From Oxalobacter aliiformigenes (GTDB lineage: Bacteria > Pseudomonadota > Gammaproteobacteria > Burkholderiales > Burkholderiaceae_D), in NCBI RefSeq assembly GCF_027116575.1, contig NZ_CP098252.1:620001-684000 (forward strand): 64,000 nucleotides of DNA. The letters run 5' to 3'. Under the pieces are notes generated by a model. That model searched no databases and had not been told where the DNA came from. It saw only the letters and a program-made list of their open reading frames with translations. Position 1 is the stretch's first letter, and every line of letters begins with the position of its first letter. A program made the position numbers and the translations under genes. Of the stretch, positions 1 through 10,161 are shown piece by piece.

Positions 1-898
1 GTATCACATGGACAATAACGAGGTGGCGGTCGGATTTACGGTGGGACTGGCATATAGAAATCCTTGGTTGTCGCCGTTCGAGGAATTCCAGCGTTACAAG
101 ACCCATCCGGCGATCAGGGGCGTTCTTGAGGGGGGCGAACGGCTTGCCTATGGCGCCCGCGCAATTGCGGCAGGCGGCATTCAGGCATTGCCGGAAATCA
201 TTTTTCCGGGGGGAGCTCTTCTGGGGTGTGATGCCGGCTTTATGAATGGCGGGCGTATCAAGGGAATCCATGCCGCCATCAAGTCGGGGATGCTTGCCGC
301 CGATGCGGTTTACGCGGCGCTGGCTGAAAACAGGCGGCAGGATATGTTGAATGCGTATCCCGATGCGTTCCGACAGTCATGGCTTTATGACGAACTGTTC
401 AAAATCCGCAATTTCAAGCCGTGGATGGGAACCAATCTGTATGTCGGGACGCTGATGTTCGGTATCGATCAAGTTGTTTTCAGGGGGAAAGCCCCCTGGA
501 CGCTTCATCGCAGGAAAGCCGATCATGAATATCTGTTGCCGGCATCCCGATGCCGGCCGATCAGTTATCCCCGGCCTGACGGAAAACTGACGTTTGATAT
601 CGCGTCCTCACTGTACCTGTCCGGGACGATGCATGAGGAAAACCAGCCCCCTCATCTGACACTGAAAGACCGGGATGTGCCGCTGAAGGTCAATTTACCC
701 GTTTATGCCGGTCCCGAGACGCGATATTGCCCGGCAGGCGTTTACGAGTACATAAAAGGTTCCGATGGCACCATGCGGCTTCAGATCAATGCGGCGAACT
801 GTTTGCATTGCAAGACATGCGATATCAAGGATCCGACCGGCAATATTGTCTGGATCGCGCCGGAGGGGGGAGGCGGCCCGAATTACCCCGATATGTAA
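1..898 (+). CDS. Electron transfer flavoprotein-ubiquinone oxidoreductase (ETF-QO), C-terminal part
   Basis: The reading frame is open from the window edge, so the N-terminal FAD-binding part lies upstream and the gene is partial here. The visible part has the ETF-QO core (NEVAVGFTVGLAYRNPWLSP, then FEEFQRYKTHP, a GG-rich flavin segment and GCDAGFMNGGRIKGIHAAIK). It ends in the ferredoxin-like 4Fe-4S domain, with one Cys in RYCPAGVYEY and three in NCLHCKTCDIKDP, finishing GGGGPNYPDM as in the family. The enzyme passes electrons from reduced ETF (acyl-CoA and amino-acid oxidation) to ubiquinone at the inner membrane. The stop is TAA at 896-898. The next gene is glycogen-related and starts 139 bases later, so the two are probably separate transcription units. 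Identification is firm; only the start is missing. Confidence 0.95.
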   Translation, partial: YHMDNNEVAVGFTVGLAYRNPWLSPFEEFQRYKTHPAIRGVLEGGERLAYGARAIAAGGIQALPEIIFPGGALLGCDAGFMNGGRIKGIHAAIKSGMLAADAVYAALAENRRQDMLNAYPDAFRQSWLYDELFKIRNFKPWMGTNLYVGTLMFGIDQVVFRGKAPWTLHRRKADHEYLLPASRCRPISYPRPDGKLTFDIASSLYLSGTMHEENQPPHLTLKDRDVPLKVNLPVYAGPETRYCPAGVYEYIKGSDGTMRLQINAANCLHCKTCDIKDPTGNIVWIAPEGGGGPNYPDM

Positions 899-1037
899 GG
901 GCTTTGTGCATAAATAAAACAGCTTTGGGCGAGAACACGTTTTTTTCTGATCCGCTTCGGCGTTTCGGGGGATGGGATGAGGTAAGATGAAGCATCATTC
1001 CCTGTAACGCTGACGTTCGGATTCTGGAGAAAACGTG

Positions 1038-3218
1038 ATGCAAAATACAGTAACGCCCACTGATGTACTGGAATGCGTCATTTCCGGTGATTTCCACGAT
1101 CCTTTTTCTGTTTTGGGTATGCATCGCGAGAGCGGCAGACTGTTTGTCAGGACATTGTTGCCGGGCGCAGTTTCCGTGTCGGTCGTTGATGCCCATTCGG
1201 GGAAAGAGCTGGTCAGGATGGAGCGGTTTGCGGATACGGCATTGTTTGATGCGGAAATTCCCGGACGGAAGGAGCCATTTCCCTATCGGCTGAAAATCGA
1301 TTGGGGAACGCATCGGCAGGAACTGGAAGATGCCTACCGTTTCCCGTGCGTACTGGGTGATATCGATGTCTGGCTGTTGTCGGAAGGGACGCATCATCGG
1401 CCTTACGAGAGGCTGGGTGCCCATCCCGCCGTGATGGAAGGAATCGCCGGTGTCAGTTTTGCCGTATGGGCCCCCAATGCACGGCGTGTTTCGGTTGTTG
1501 GTGATTTCAATGGCTGGGACGGGCGGCGACACATGATGCGCTACCGTTATGAATGTGGTGTCTGGGAGATGTTCATTCCACATGTCATGCCGGGTGATCT
1601 GTACAAGTATGAAATCAAGGATATTGCCGGAGAAATCCGGCTGAAGGCCGATCCATACGCTTTCCGTGCACAGTTGCGTCCGGATACGGCATCTGTCGTG
1701 CACGGGTTGCCTCCGGCTGTTCCTTCTGACGAGCGGCGCAAGGCCGCCAATGCGCCGGATGCACCTGTCAGCATATACGAGGTTCATCTGGGGTCCTGGC
1801 GTTTGCCGGGGGATGGGCGTCGCTGGCTGACGTACCGTGAACTGGCCGAACAGCTGATTCCGTATGTCAAGAGTCTTGCGTTCACCCATATCGAGCTGAT
1901 GCCGGTCAACGAATACCCCTATGATGATTCATGGGGGTATCAGTCTACGGGGATCTATGCGCCGACGGCCCGGTTCGGGACACCGGATGATTTCCGTTAT
2001 TTCGTCGAGGCGGCGCACGACAGCGGGATCGGGGTCATACTGGACTGGGTGCCAGCCCATTTTCCGGCGGATGAGCATGGACTTGTCCGGTTTGACGGGA
2101 CGGCGCTTTATGAACATGCCGATCCGAAGGAAGGCGTTCATCAGGACTGGGGGAGTATCATCTACAATTATGGTCGTACCGAGGTCAGCAATTATCTGGT
2201 GGGCAATGCGTTTTACTGGATTGAGCGGTATGGCGTGGACGGTCTCCGGGTCGATGCGGTGGCTTCCATGTTATACAGGGATTACAGCCGCGCTCCGGGA
2301 CAATGGGTTCCGAACAAATATGGGGGCCGTGAAAATCTCGAAGCGATCGCGTTTTTGCGGAAACTGAACGAAACCGTAATTGCCGAGCGGCCCGAGGCGG
2401 TAACGATGGCTGAAGAATCGACCAGTTTTCCCGGTGTTACCCATCCGGTGCGGGATGGCGGTCTCGGTTTTCACTACAAATGGAATCTGGGATGGATGCA
2501 CGATACGCTGTCTTATCTGCGCGAGGATCCGTTGTTTCGCAAATACCATCACGACAAGATGCGTTTCGGAATGATGTATGCCTATTCCGAAAATTTCATT
2601 TTGCCTCTGTCACATGATGAAGTCGTCCACTGCAAGGGATCGCTGATCGGAAAAATGCCGGGCGATGAATGGCAGCGTTTTGCCAATCTCAGGGCCTACT
2701 TCGGATTCATGTGGGGATATCCGGGCAAAAAACTGCTTTTCATGGGAGGGGAATTCGCCCAGTATCGTGAGTGGGATTCGAATGGCAGCCTTGACTGGTA
2801 TTTGCTGCAGTATCCGTTGCATGCAGGCATGCAACGGCTTGTCCGCGATCTGAATACGGTGTACCGGGATTTCTCTCCCCTGCACAGGCTGGATTATGAT
2901 CCGCAAGGTTTTGAATGGATCATTCATGACGACACGGACAGTTCGGTTTTCTGTTTCATGCGGCGCGACGGGGAGAAACAGTCTGTCATCGTGATAAGCA
3001 ATTTCACGCCGGTACCCCGTTACGGGTACCGTATCGGGGTTGCCGAACCGGGATGGTATCGCGAAATTATCAATACCGATGCCGCCATTTATGGTGGCAG
3101 CGGTGTTCACAATCATGAATTGCCGGCACAGCCGGTTCCGTCAAACGGAATGCCATGGTCGCTGGAAGTGACGGCACCTCCGCTGGCAACCTGCATGCTG
3201 GTCAGAAAGGATAGCTGA
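1038..3218 (+). CDS. glgB: 1,4-alpha-glucan branching enzyme
   Basis: Transfers alpha-1,4 glucan chains to O-6 to make the alpha-1,6 branches of glycogen (GH13). The 726-aa product has the bacterial GlgB plan: N1 and CBM48 beta-sandwich domains (about 10-230, including FAVWAPNARRVSVVGDFNGW), a GH13 barrel and a C-terminal beta domain. The four GH13 regions are visible: VILDWVPAHF, GLRVDAVASM with nucleophile Asp406, MAEESTSFPG with acid Glu459, and LPLSHDEVVH. These positions match E. coli Asp405/Glu458 within one residue. A GTG at 1035 directly precedes ATG 1038. I chose the ATG because GGAGA at 1026-1030 lies 7 nt upstream of it. The stop overlaps the glgX start (TGATG), so translation is probably coupled. 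Confidence 0.98.
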   Translation: MQNTVTPTDVLECVISGDFHDPFSVLGMHRESGRLFVRTLLPGAVSVSVVDAHSGKELVRMERFADTALFDAEIPGRKEPFPYRLKIDWGTHRQELEDAYRFPCVLGDIDVWLLSEGTHHRPYERLGAHPAVMEGIAGVSFAVWAPNARRVSVVGDFNGWDGRRHMMRYRYECGVWEMFIPHVMPGDLYKYEIKDIAGEIRLKADPYAFRAQLRPDTASVVHGLPPAVPSDERRKAANAPDAPVSIYEVHLGSWRLPGDGRRWLTYRELAEQLIPYVKSLAFTHIELMPVNEYPYDDSWGYQSTGIYAPTARFGTPDDFRYFVEAAHDSGIGVILDWVPAHFPADEHGLVRFDGTALYEHADPKEGVHQDWGSIIYNYGRTEVSNYLVGNAFYWIERYGVDGLRVDAVASMLYRDYSRAPGQWVPNKYGGRENLEAIAFLRKLNETVIAERPEAVTMAEESTSFPGVTHPVRDGGLGFHYKWNLGWMHDTLSYLREDPLFRKYHHDKMRFGMMYAYSENFILPLSHDEVVHCKGSLIGKMPGDEWQRFANLRAYFGFMWGYPGKKLLFMGGEFAQYREWDSNGSLDWYLLQYPLHAGMQRLVRDLNTVYRDFSPLHRLDYDPQGFEWIIHDDTDSSVFCFMRRDGEKQSVIVISNFTPVPRYGYRIGVAEPGWYREIINTDAAIYGGSGVHNHELPAQPVPSNGMPWSLEVTAPPLATCMLVRKDS

Positions 3219-5260
3219 TGGAAACGGACAGCAATACCCGGCTGGAACCCGGAAAATCTTCTCCGCTGGGAGCGTACTGGGATGGCAATGGTGTCAATTT
3301 TTCACTGGCCGCTCCGTCGGCCAAGGCCGTCACCCTTTGTTTGTTCGACGAGACTGGCCAGGAAGAACTGGCACAATTGTCATTGAATCCTTCCGAAGAG
3401 GGAATCTGGTCCGGTTATCTGCCCGGGGGAGCCCCGGGACTGGTTTACGGTTATCGCGTTTCGGGTGTGTATTCTCCCGAAAAGGGACAGCGCTTCAATG
3501 ACAGGAAAGTGCTTCTCGATCCTTATGCCCGTCTGATTGTCGGACGTTATGAGGGACAGGACGAATTTTCGGATGCATCGGATACCGATACGGGAGCGAT
3601 GGCATTGAAAGGCAGGGTGATCCACGAAATATATGACTGGGGCGATGACGTGCCGCCTCATGTTCCTTCCGGACAGATGATACTCTATGAATTGCATCTG
3701 AAAGGGTTTACCAAACGCCATCCCGGTATCCCGGAAGAAATACGGGGAACATATGCGGCACTTGCCGAGCCCGTCATTCTGGATTATCTGGAGAAACTGG
3801 GCATTACTTCTGTGGAATTGTTGCCCGTTTTCGCCATGGCTGACGAAGCCCGTCTGACACGGGAAGGCCGGGTCAATTACTGGGGATACAATACGATCGG
3901 TTTTTTCGCACCCGAAAACCGTTACTGGTCGGGGCGTCCCGGTACAACACCTGTTTCCGAGTTCCGGGATATGGTCAGGGCGTTGCACAGCCGGAAAATC
4001 GAAGTCATTTTGGATGTCGTATACAATCATACGGCCGAAGGCAACGAGGATGGTCCGACGCTCTCTTTCAAGGGAATCGACAATGCCATGTATTATCATT
4101 TGCGGCCGGATAATCCCGCCTGTTATGAAAACTGGTCGGGATGCGGGAACAGCCTGAATCTGGGACATCCGCACGTTCTGAAAATGGTGATGGATTCACT
4201 CAGGTACTGGGTGACGGAAATGCATGTCGATGGTTTCCGTTTCGATCTGGCGCCGACACTGGCCCGGGAAAAACGGGAATATTCCATTAACGCCGGTTTC
4301 TTCAGGGCGATTGCCGGGGATCCGGTATTGTCCCGCGTCAAACTGATTGCCGAGCCCTGGGATCTGGGACCTGAGGGGTATCAGCTGGGCGGTTTTCCGT
4401 TCGGATGGTTTGAATGGAATGACAAGTTTCGCGATTGTATGCGCTCGTTCTGGCTGCATCAGGGGTCTTCGCTGACTGAATTCGCACAGCGTTTCATGGG
4501 ATCGCAGGATTTTTTCGGCGCACGCGAAAGGTTGCCGGCGGCCAGTATCAATTATGTGACTTCGCATGACGGATTCACCATGAAAGACCTTGTCAGTTAC
4601 AACCACAAGCATAATGAGGCCAACGGCGAGAACAATCGGGATGGATCGGATCACAATCTCAGCTGGAATTGCGGGGAGGAGGGGGAAGCCGTCCTGCGGG
4701 AAGTCATCTTGCGTCGCGAGAAGCTGAAACGGTCCTTGTTGGCGACGCTGATACTTTCGCAAGGAACGCCGATGCTGGTCGCCGGTGATGAATTCGGTCA
4801 GACGCAAAACGGCAATAACAATCCTTACTGTCAGGATAACGAACTGACCTGGCTGAACTGGGAGCAGGCCGATACCGGGTTGCAGGATTTCGTGGCGCAA
4901 CTGATTTCATTGCGCAAGACCCATCCGGCACTGGGGCAGAACAAGTGGTTTACTTCCGAACATTCGGATTTTGTCATGCCGGATGCCGGTATCCGCTGGC
5001 TGTCGCCCAATGGGGGTGACCAGCTGGGACGCCAGTGGAGCAACAAGCGGCTTTTCAGTATGGGGATCCTGATTCGCGCAAATGATGGTTCCCATCCATG
5101 TCTTATATTGCTGAATGCTTCGGTTCAGCCGGTAATTTTCCGTCTGCCACCGGGACGCTGGAAAGTATTGTCGGACAGCAGTTCCACATTCGAAAACGGG
5201 GCGAATCTTGAATTTCAGGCCCTGTTGCCGGGGCATACCATTATGCTGGCGGTTCCATGA
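3218..5260 (+). CDS. glgX: Glycogen debranching enzyme (isoamylase type)
   Basis: Hydrolyses alpha-1,6 branches of limit dextrins left by glycogen phosphorylase (GH13_11). The 680-aa product has an N-terminal CBM48 module (about 10-110) and then the catalytic barrel with DVVYNHTAEG, GFRFDLAPTL (nucleophile Asp343), LIAEPWDLGP (acid Glu379) and VTSHDGFTMKDLVSYN. The signature QLGGFPFGWFEWNDKFRD is typical of GlgX/TreX. The ATG overlaps the glgB stop by one base. The pgm gene follows after 99 bases that hold a GCCTGC/GCAGGC hairpin (5285-5305) without a T-run. The protein is most like GlgX; TreX isoamylases are close relatives, but the setting beside glgB, glgC, glgA and glgP supports glycogen breakdown. 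Confidence 0.96.
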   Translation: METDSNTRLEPGKSSPLGAYWDGNGVNFSLAAPSAKAVTLCLFDETGQEELAQLSLNPSEEGIWSGYLPGGAPGLVYGYRVSGVYSPEKGQRFNDRKVLLDPYARLIVGRYEGQDEFSDASDTDTGAMALKGRVIHEIYDWGDDVPPHVPSGQMILYELHLKGFTKRHPGIPEEIRGTYAALAEPVILDYLEKLGITSVELLPVFAMADEARLTREGRVNYWGYNTIGFFAPENRYWSGRPGTTPVSEFRDMVRALHSRKIEVILDVVYNHTAEGNEDGPTLSFKGIDNAMYYHLRPDNPACYENWSGCGNSLNLGHPHVLKMVMDSLRYWVTEMHVDGFRFDLAPTLAREKREYSINAGFFRAIAGDPVLSRVKLIAEPWDLGPEGYQLGGFPFGWFEWNDKFRDCMRSFWLHQGSSLTEFAQRFMGSQDFFGARERLPAASINYVTSHDGFTMKDLVSYNHKHNEANGENNRDGSDHNLSWNCGEEGEAVLREVILRREKLKRSLLATLILSQGTPMLVAGDEFGQTQNGNNNPYCQDNELTWLNWEQADTGLQDFVAQLISLRKTHPALGQNKWFTSEHSDFVMPDAGIRWLSPNGGDQLGRQWSNKRLFSMGILIRANDGSHPCLILLNASVQPVIFRLPPGRWKVLSDSSSTFENGANLEFQALLPGHTIMLAVP

Positions 5261-5341
5261 CAATATTGGTAAGATGACAGTACAGCCTGCCTGATGAAAG
5301 CAGGCGGTACCGAGATATCTGATGGCGAGTCGGTCGTTTAA

Positions 5342-6985
<1,644 letters not shown>

Positions 6986-7086
6986 CCGGCCTGTTTTGAC
7001 AGTGTCGGGTTCGTTGTCGTCTTGCAAGGACAGGACAGTTGCAAAAAATGACAGACTTATTTTGAAAAATGGCCGGCAAAAAAATG

Positions 7087-7108
7087 ACATACAGTCATGA
7101 ATGTATGT
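7087..7108. promoter_or_regulatory. 22-bp dyad upstream of glgC (candidate operator)
   Basis: ACATACA (7087-7093) and TGTATGT (7102-7108) are exact inverted repeats. The centre is itself palindromic (TCATGA), so only one pair in the whole 22 bp fails to match. It lies 66 bases before the glgC start in the 188-base pgm-glgC gap. No T-run follows, so it is not a terminator. It has the size and symmetry of a dimeric regulator site; the regulator is unknown. Confidence 0.4.
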
Positions 7109-7173
7109 TAAATTGAAAGGTACAGGAATGGTTGTCAGGCCATATGAAAATACCTAGTTCTGGGAGGAACAGA

Positions 7174-8475
7174 ATGAAGTTTGTCGAGGATAAGATGCTT
7201 GCGGCAAGCCAGTTGCCAAAGCGTACCATTGCACTTGTTCTGGCTGGCGGAAGAGGGACCCGGCTTCATCAGCTGACTGACAATCGTGCGAAGCCGGCGG
7301 TCTATTTCGGCGGCAAATTCAGAATCATCGATTTTGCTCTTTCAAATTGCATCAATTCAGGTATACGTCGTGTCGGAGTCATTACCCAGTATCGTCCGCA
7401 TTCCCTGATCCGCCATTTGCAAAGAGGGTGGAGCTTTCTGCGGGGCGAACAGAACGAGTTCATCGACCTGATGCCGGCAGGGCAACAGATGGAAGAGGGG
7501 TTGTGGTATCGGGGTACGGCCGATGCCGTTGCGCAGAACAAGGGAATCCTGCGTTCTTACGGGCCCGAGTACATCCTTGTACTGGCAGGTGACCATATCT
7601 ATAAAATGGATTATTCCCTGTTGCTTCTGGACCATGTCGAACGGAAGTCTCCCTGTACGGTAGCCTGTATCGAAGTGCCGCGTATGGATGCGACCGGTTT
7701 CGGGGTCATGGATGTGGACGATAACCGCAAGATCACCCGTTTTCTTGAAAAACCTGCCGATCCGCCGGGTATGCCAGACAATCCCGACAAGGCACTTGCC
7801 AGCATGGGCATCTATGTTTTCAATGCCGACTATCTGTACAATCTGCTGGATGAGGATTGTGCGGACAATACGTCTTCCCATGATTTCGGGAAAGATATCA
7901 TTCCGAAAATCGTTTCCCAGGGCAACGCGATGGCACATTATTTCAGCATGTCATGTGTCCCCCCCGCCCAGTTTGTCCCTCCCTACTGGCGTGATGTCGG
8001 TACGGTCGATTCGTTCTGGATGACCAATCTCGAGCTGACATCCAATATGCCGCAGCTGAACATTTATGATGAAGACTGGCCGATCTGGACATATCAGGAA
8101 CAGGAGCCGCCGGCCAAATTCGTTCCGGATCCGCACGGCATGGATGGTGTGATTTCCAATACGATGGTATCGGGAGGGTGTATCATTTGCGGTTCCAAGA
8201 TATCCAATACCATTCTGTTTTCAAAGGTACGCGTTCAGGCGTTCTGCAATCTCGATCAGGTTGTTGTACTGCCGGACTGTGAGATCGGGCAGGGATCCCG
8301 TCTGAAGAAAGTCGTGATCGATCGGGGATGCCGCATTCCGGAAGGAACTGTCATCGGCGAAGATCCCGAGCTGGATGCACAGCGGTTTTATCGCAGTCCG
8401 AATGGCGTTGTTCTGGTCACTCAGGAAATGTTTGCCAGACTGTACAATTTTGAACATATCCCGAAGGTAGAATAA
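7174..8475 (+). CDS. glgC: Glucose-1-phosphate adenylyltransferase (ADP-glucose pyrophosphorylase)
   Basis: Makes ADP-glucose from ATP and glucose-1-phosphate, the committed and usually allosteric step of glycogen synthesis. The product from ATG 7174 is 433 aa. It shows the nucleotidyltransferase motif [15 protein letters not shown], then [29 protein letters not shown], and a C-terminal left-handed beta-helix (about 300-433). The longest frame begins at a TTG (7132) and also passes an ATG at 7144. I prefer 7174 because GGGAGGA (7162-7168) sits 5 nt upstream and the resulting N-terminus, [18 protein letters not shown], lines up with E. coli GlgC. The stop TAA abuts the GTG of glgA, so the two are almost surely co-translated. 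Confidence 0.97.
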   Translation: MKFVEDKMLAASQLPKRTIALVLAGGRGTRLHQLTDNRAKPAVYFGGKFRIIDFALSNCINSGIRRVGVITQYRPHSLIRHLQRGWSFLRGEQNEFIDLMPAGQQMEEGLWYRGTADAVAQNKGILRSYGPEYILVLAGDHIYKMDYSLLLLDHVERKSPCTVACIEVPRMDATGFGVMDVDDNRKITRFLEKPADPPGMPDNPDKALASMGIYVFNADYLYNLLDEDCADNTSSHDFGKDIIPKIVSQGNAMAHYFSMSCVPPAQFVPPYWRDVGTVDSFWMTNLELTSNMPQLNIYDEDWPIWTYQEQEPPAKFVPDPHGMDGVISNTMVSGGCIICGSKISNTILFSKVRVQAFCNLDQVVVLPDCEIGQGSRLKKVVIDRGCRIPEGTVIGEDPELDAQRFYRSPNGVVLVTQEMFARLYNFEHIPKVE

Positions 8476-9960
8476 GTGAGTGAAAATCAGTTTCCGCTGA
8501 AGGTTTTGCACGTTTGTTCCGAAATTTTCCCTCTTCTTAAAACCGGAGGTCTCGCCGATGTAACGGCGGCTTTGCCGCCGGCGCTGGAAAAGGACGGTTG
8601 TGAAGTCCGCATGCTGGTGCCGGGTTTTCCCGAATTCGTGAAGGGGATTGACAGTCCGGATCTCGTCACGGAGTTGCCTGCCAAGTTCGGTGCACGCCGG
8701 ATCAGGCTGATGTATGGCAAAATGCCAGCAACGGGAGTGCCCGTTTATTATATTGACGCACCGGATCTGTACGACCGGACCGGTAATCCGTATAACGCTT
8801 TTGACGGGCAGCCTTATCATGACAATCACCTCCGTTTCGCGCTTTTAGGGTGGTGTGCCGCACGTCTTGTGGAAGGGTTCGATTATTTCTGGAGACCGGA
8901 TATCGTTCATGGCCATGACTGGCATGCCGGTCTGGCCTTCGCCTATATCAAGGCGCTGGAATGGAATACGGGGAAGAGAACCGTGGGGACGGTGTTTACC
9001 GTTCACAATATGGCTTATCAGGGAAATTTCCCCGCTCATGTATTCAGTGAACTGGATTTGCCGTTTTCGATGCTGAATCCGGACGGTATCGAGTTTTACG
9101 GACAGGTTTCATATTTGAAATCGGGCTTTTATTATGCCGACAAGGTCACGACAGTCAGTCCCACCTATGCAAGGGAAATCCAGCATGGCGAACAGTCCTG
9201 CGGGCTGGGCGGTGTGGTCCGGCAGCGTTCTTCCGATCTGGTCGGTATTCTGAACGGAGTCGATACGCATGCATGGAATCCGAAAACGGATGACCGTATC
9301 GAAGCGAATTTTCATGAACGTTCGATGACCGGCAAGAAAAAATGCCGGCTTGCATTACAAAAGGAAATGGAGCTTTCCGAACAGAAGGATAATCCCGTTT
9401 TTTGTGTGGTCAGCCGTTTTGCCGCGCAAAAGGGATTGCATCTGGTTGTCGAGGGATTGAATGCTATCGTCGAACGGGGTGGACAGATCGTCGTCATGGG
9501 AAACGGGGAGCATTGGCTGGAGGAGGCATTTACCCGTTTCGCACAGGATTTTCCCGGACAGGTCGCTGTTCGGATCGGTTATGATGAGGACAGAGCCCAC
9601 AGGATTTTTGCCGGGAGCGATGTGATCCTGATCCCGTCCCGTTATGAACCTTGCGGTCTGGTCCAGATGTACGGTTCCCTTTATGGCACGCTTCCATTGG
9701 TACATCGTGTCGGTGGCCTGGCCGATACGGTAACGGACAGTTCACTGGAGAATCTGGTTGAAAACCGGGCGACCGGTTTCTGCTTTGAGCATTTCGATTA
9801 TTCGTCATTCGACTCGGCCGTCCAGAGAGCGTTTGCATTGTATGAACGGCAAAAAGACTGGAAGAAAGTCCAGAAAAGGGGGATGAAACTGTCGTTCGGA
9901 TGGGAGCGTTCCGCGAAATTGTACGCGGCGCTGTACAGACAGATAAAAGTCGGGGCATGA
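8476..9960 (+). CDS. glgA: Glycogen synthase (ADP-glucose-dependent)
   Basis: Adds glucose from ADP-glucose to the growing alpha-1,4 chain (GT5, GT-B fold). The 494-aa product starts with VLHVCSEIFPLLKTGGLADV, whose KTGGL (residues 22-26) is the ADP-glucose binding motif. It continues with HGHDWHAGLAF, the linker LVGILNGVDTHAWNP and the C-terminal donor domain with PSRYEPCGLVQMYGSLYG (E-X7-E region). The start is GTG at 8476, immediately after the glgC stop (TAAGTG). A start further upstream would overlap glgC, and the motif spacing fits GTG well. The gene is followed by a weak hairpin (9963-9981) and a 201-base gap before glgP. Confidence 0.97.
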   Translation: MSENQFPLKVLHVCSEIFPLLKTGGLADVTAALPPALEKDGCEVRMLVPGFPEFVKGIDSPDLVTELPAKFGARRIRLMYGKMPATGVPVYYIDAPDLYDRTGNPYNAFDGQPYHDNHLRFALLGWCAARLVEGFDYFWRPDIVHGHDWHAGLAFAYIKALEWNTGKRTVGTVFTVHNMAYQGNFPAHVFSELDLPFSMLNPDGIEFYGQVSYLKSGFYYADKVTTVSPTYAREIQHGEQSCGLGGVVRQRSSDLVGILNGVDTHAWNPKTDDRIEANFHERSMTGKKKCRLALQKEMELSEQKDNPVFCVVSRFAAQKGLHLVVEGLNAIVERGGQIVVMGNGEHWLEEAFTRFAQDFPGQVAVRIGYDEDRAHRIFAGSDVILIPSRYEPCGLVQMYGSLYGTLPLVHRVGGLADTVTDSSLENLVENRATGFCFEHFDYSSFDSAVQRAFALYERQKDWKKVQKRGMKLSFGWERSAKLYAALYRQIKVGA

Positions 9961-9962
9961 TG

Positions 9963-9990
9963 GCCGTTTCTTCAGAACGGCGCCCCTTTT
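9963..9990 (+). terminator. Weak hairpin after glgA
   Basis: GCCGTT (9963-9968) pairs with AACGGC (9976-9981) across a 7-nt loop, followed by GCCCC and only four T. The stem is short and the T-run is offset, so it is at best a partial terminator between glgCA and glgP. Confidence 0.3.
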
Positions 9991-10161
9991 CATCGTGTTT
10001 CATCCGCTTGCCAAAAAGCGTCGTGAGCGGTTATATTGCTTATAGCCGGAATTGACGGTTACGCCGCTGTTTTTTTTGTTTATGATGCTGATTTTCATTG
10101 GTTTTTCAAGTTGGCGAAATAAGCGGAAAAAATTTTGTCCCCTCTTCAACGGAGAACAGAA

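Noticed and set aside
825-1889. Long minus-strand frame antisense to glgB
   Set aside because: The product is Arg/Pro/His-rich and has no domain. It mirrors the codon pattern of glgB, which has all GH13 motifs on the other strand.
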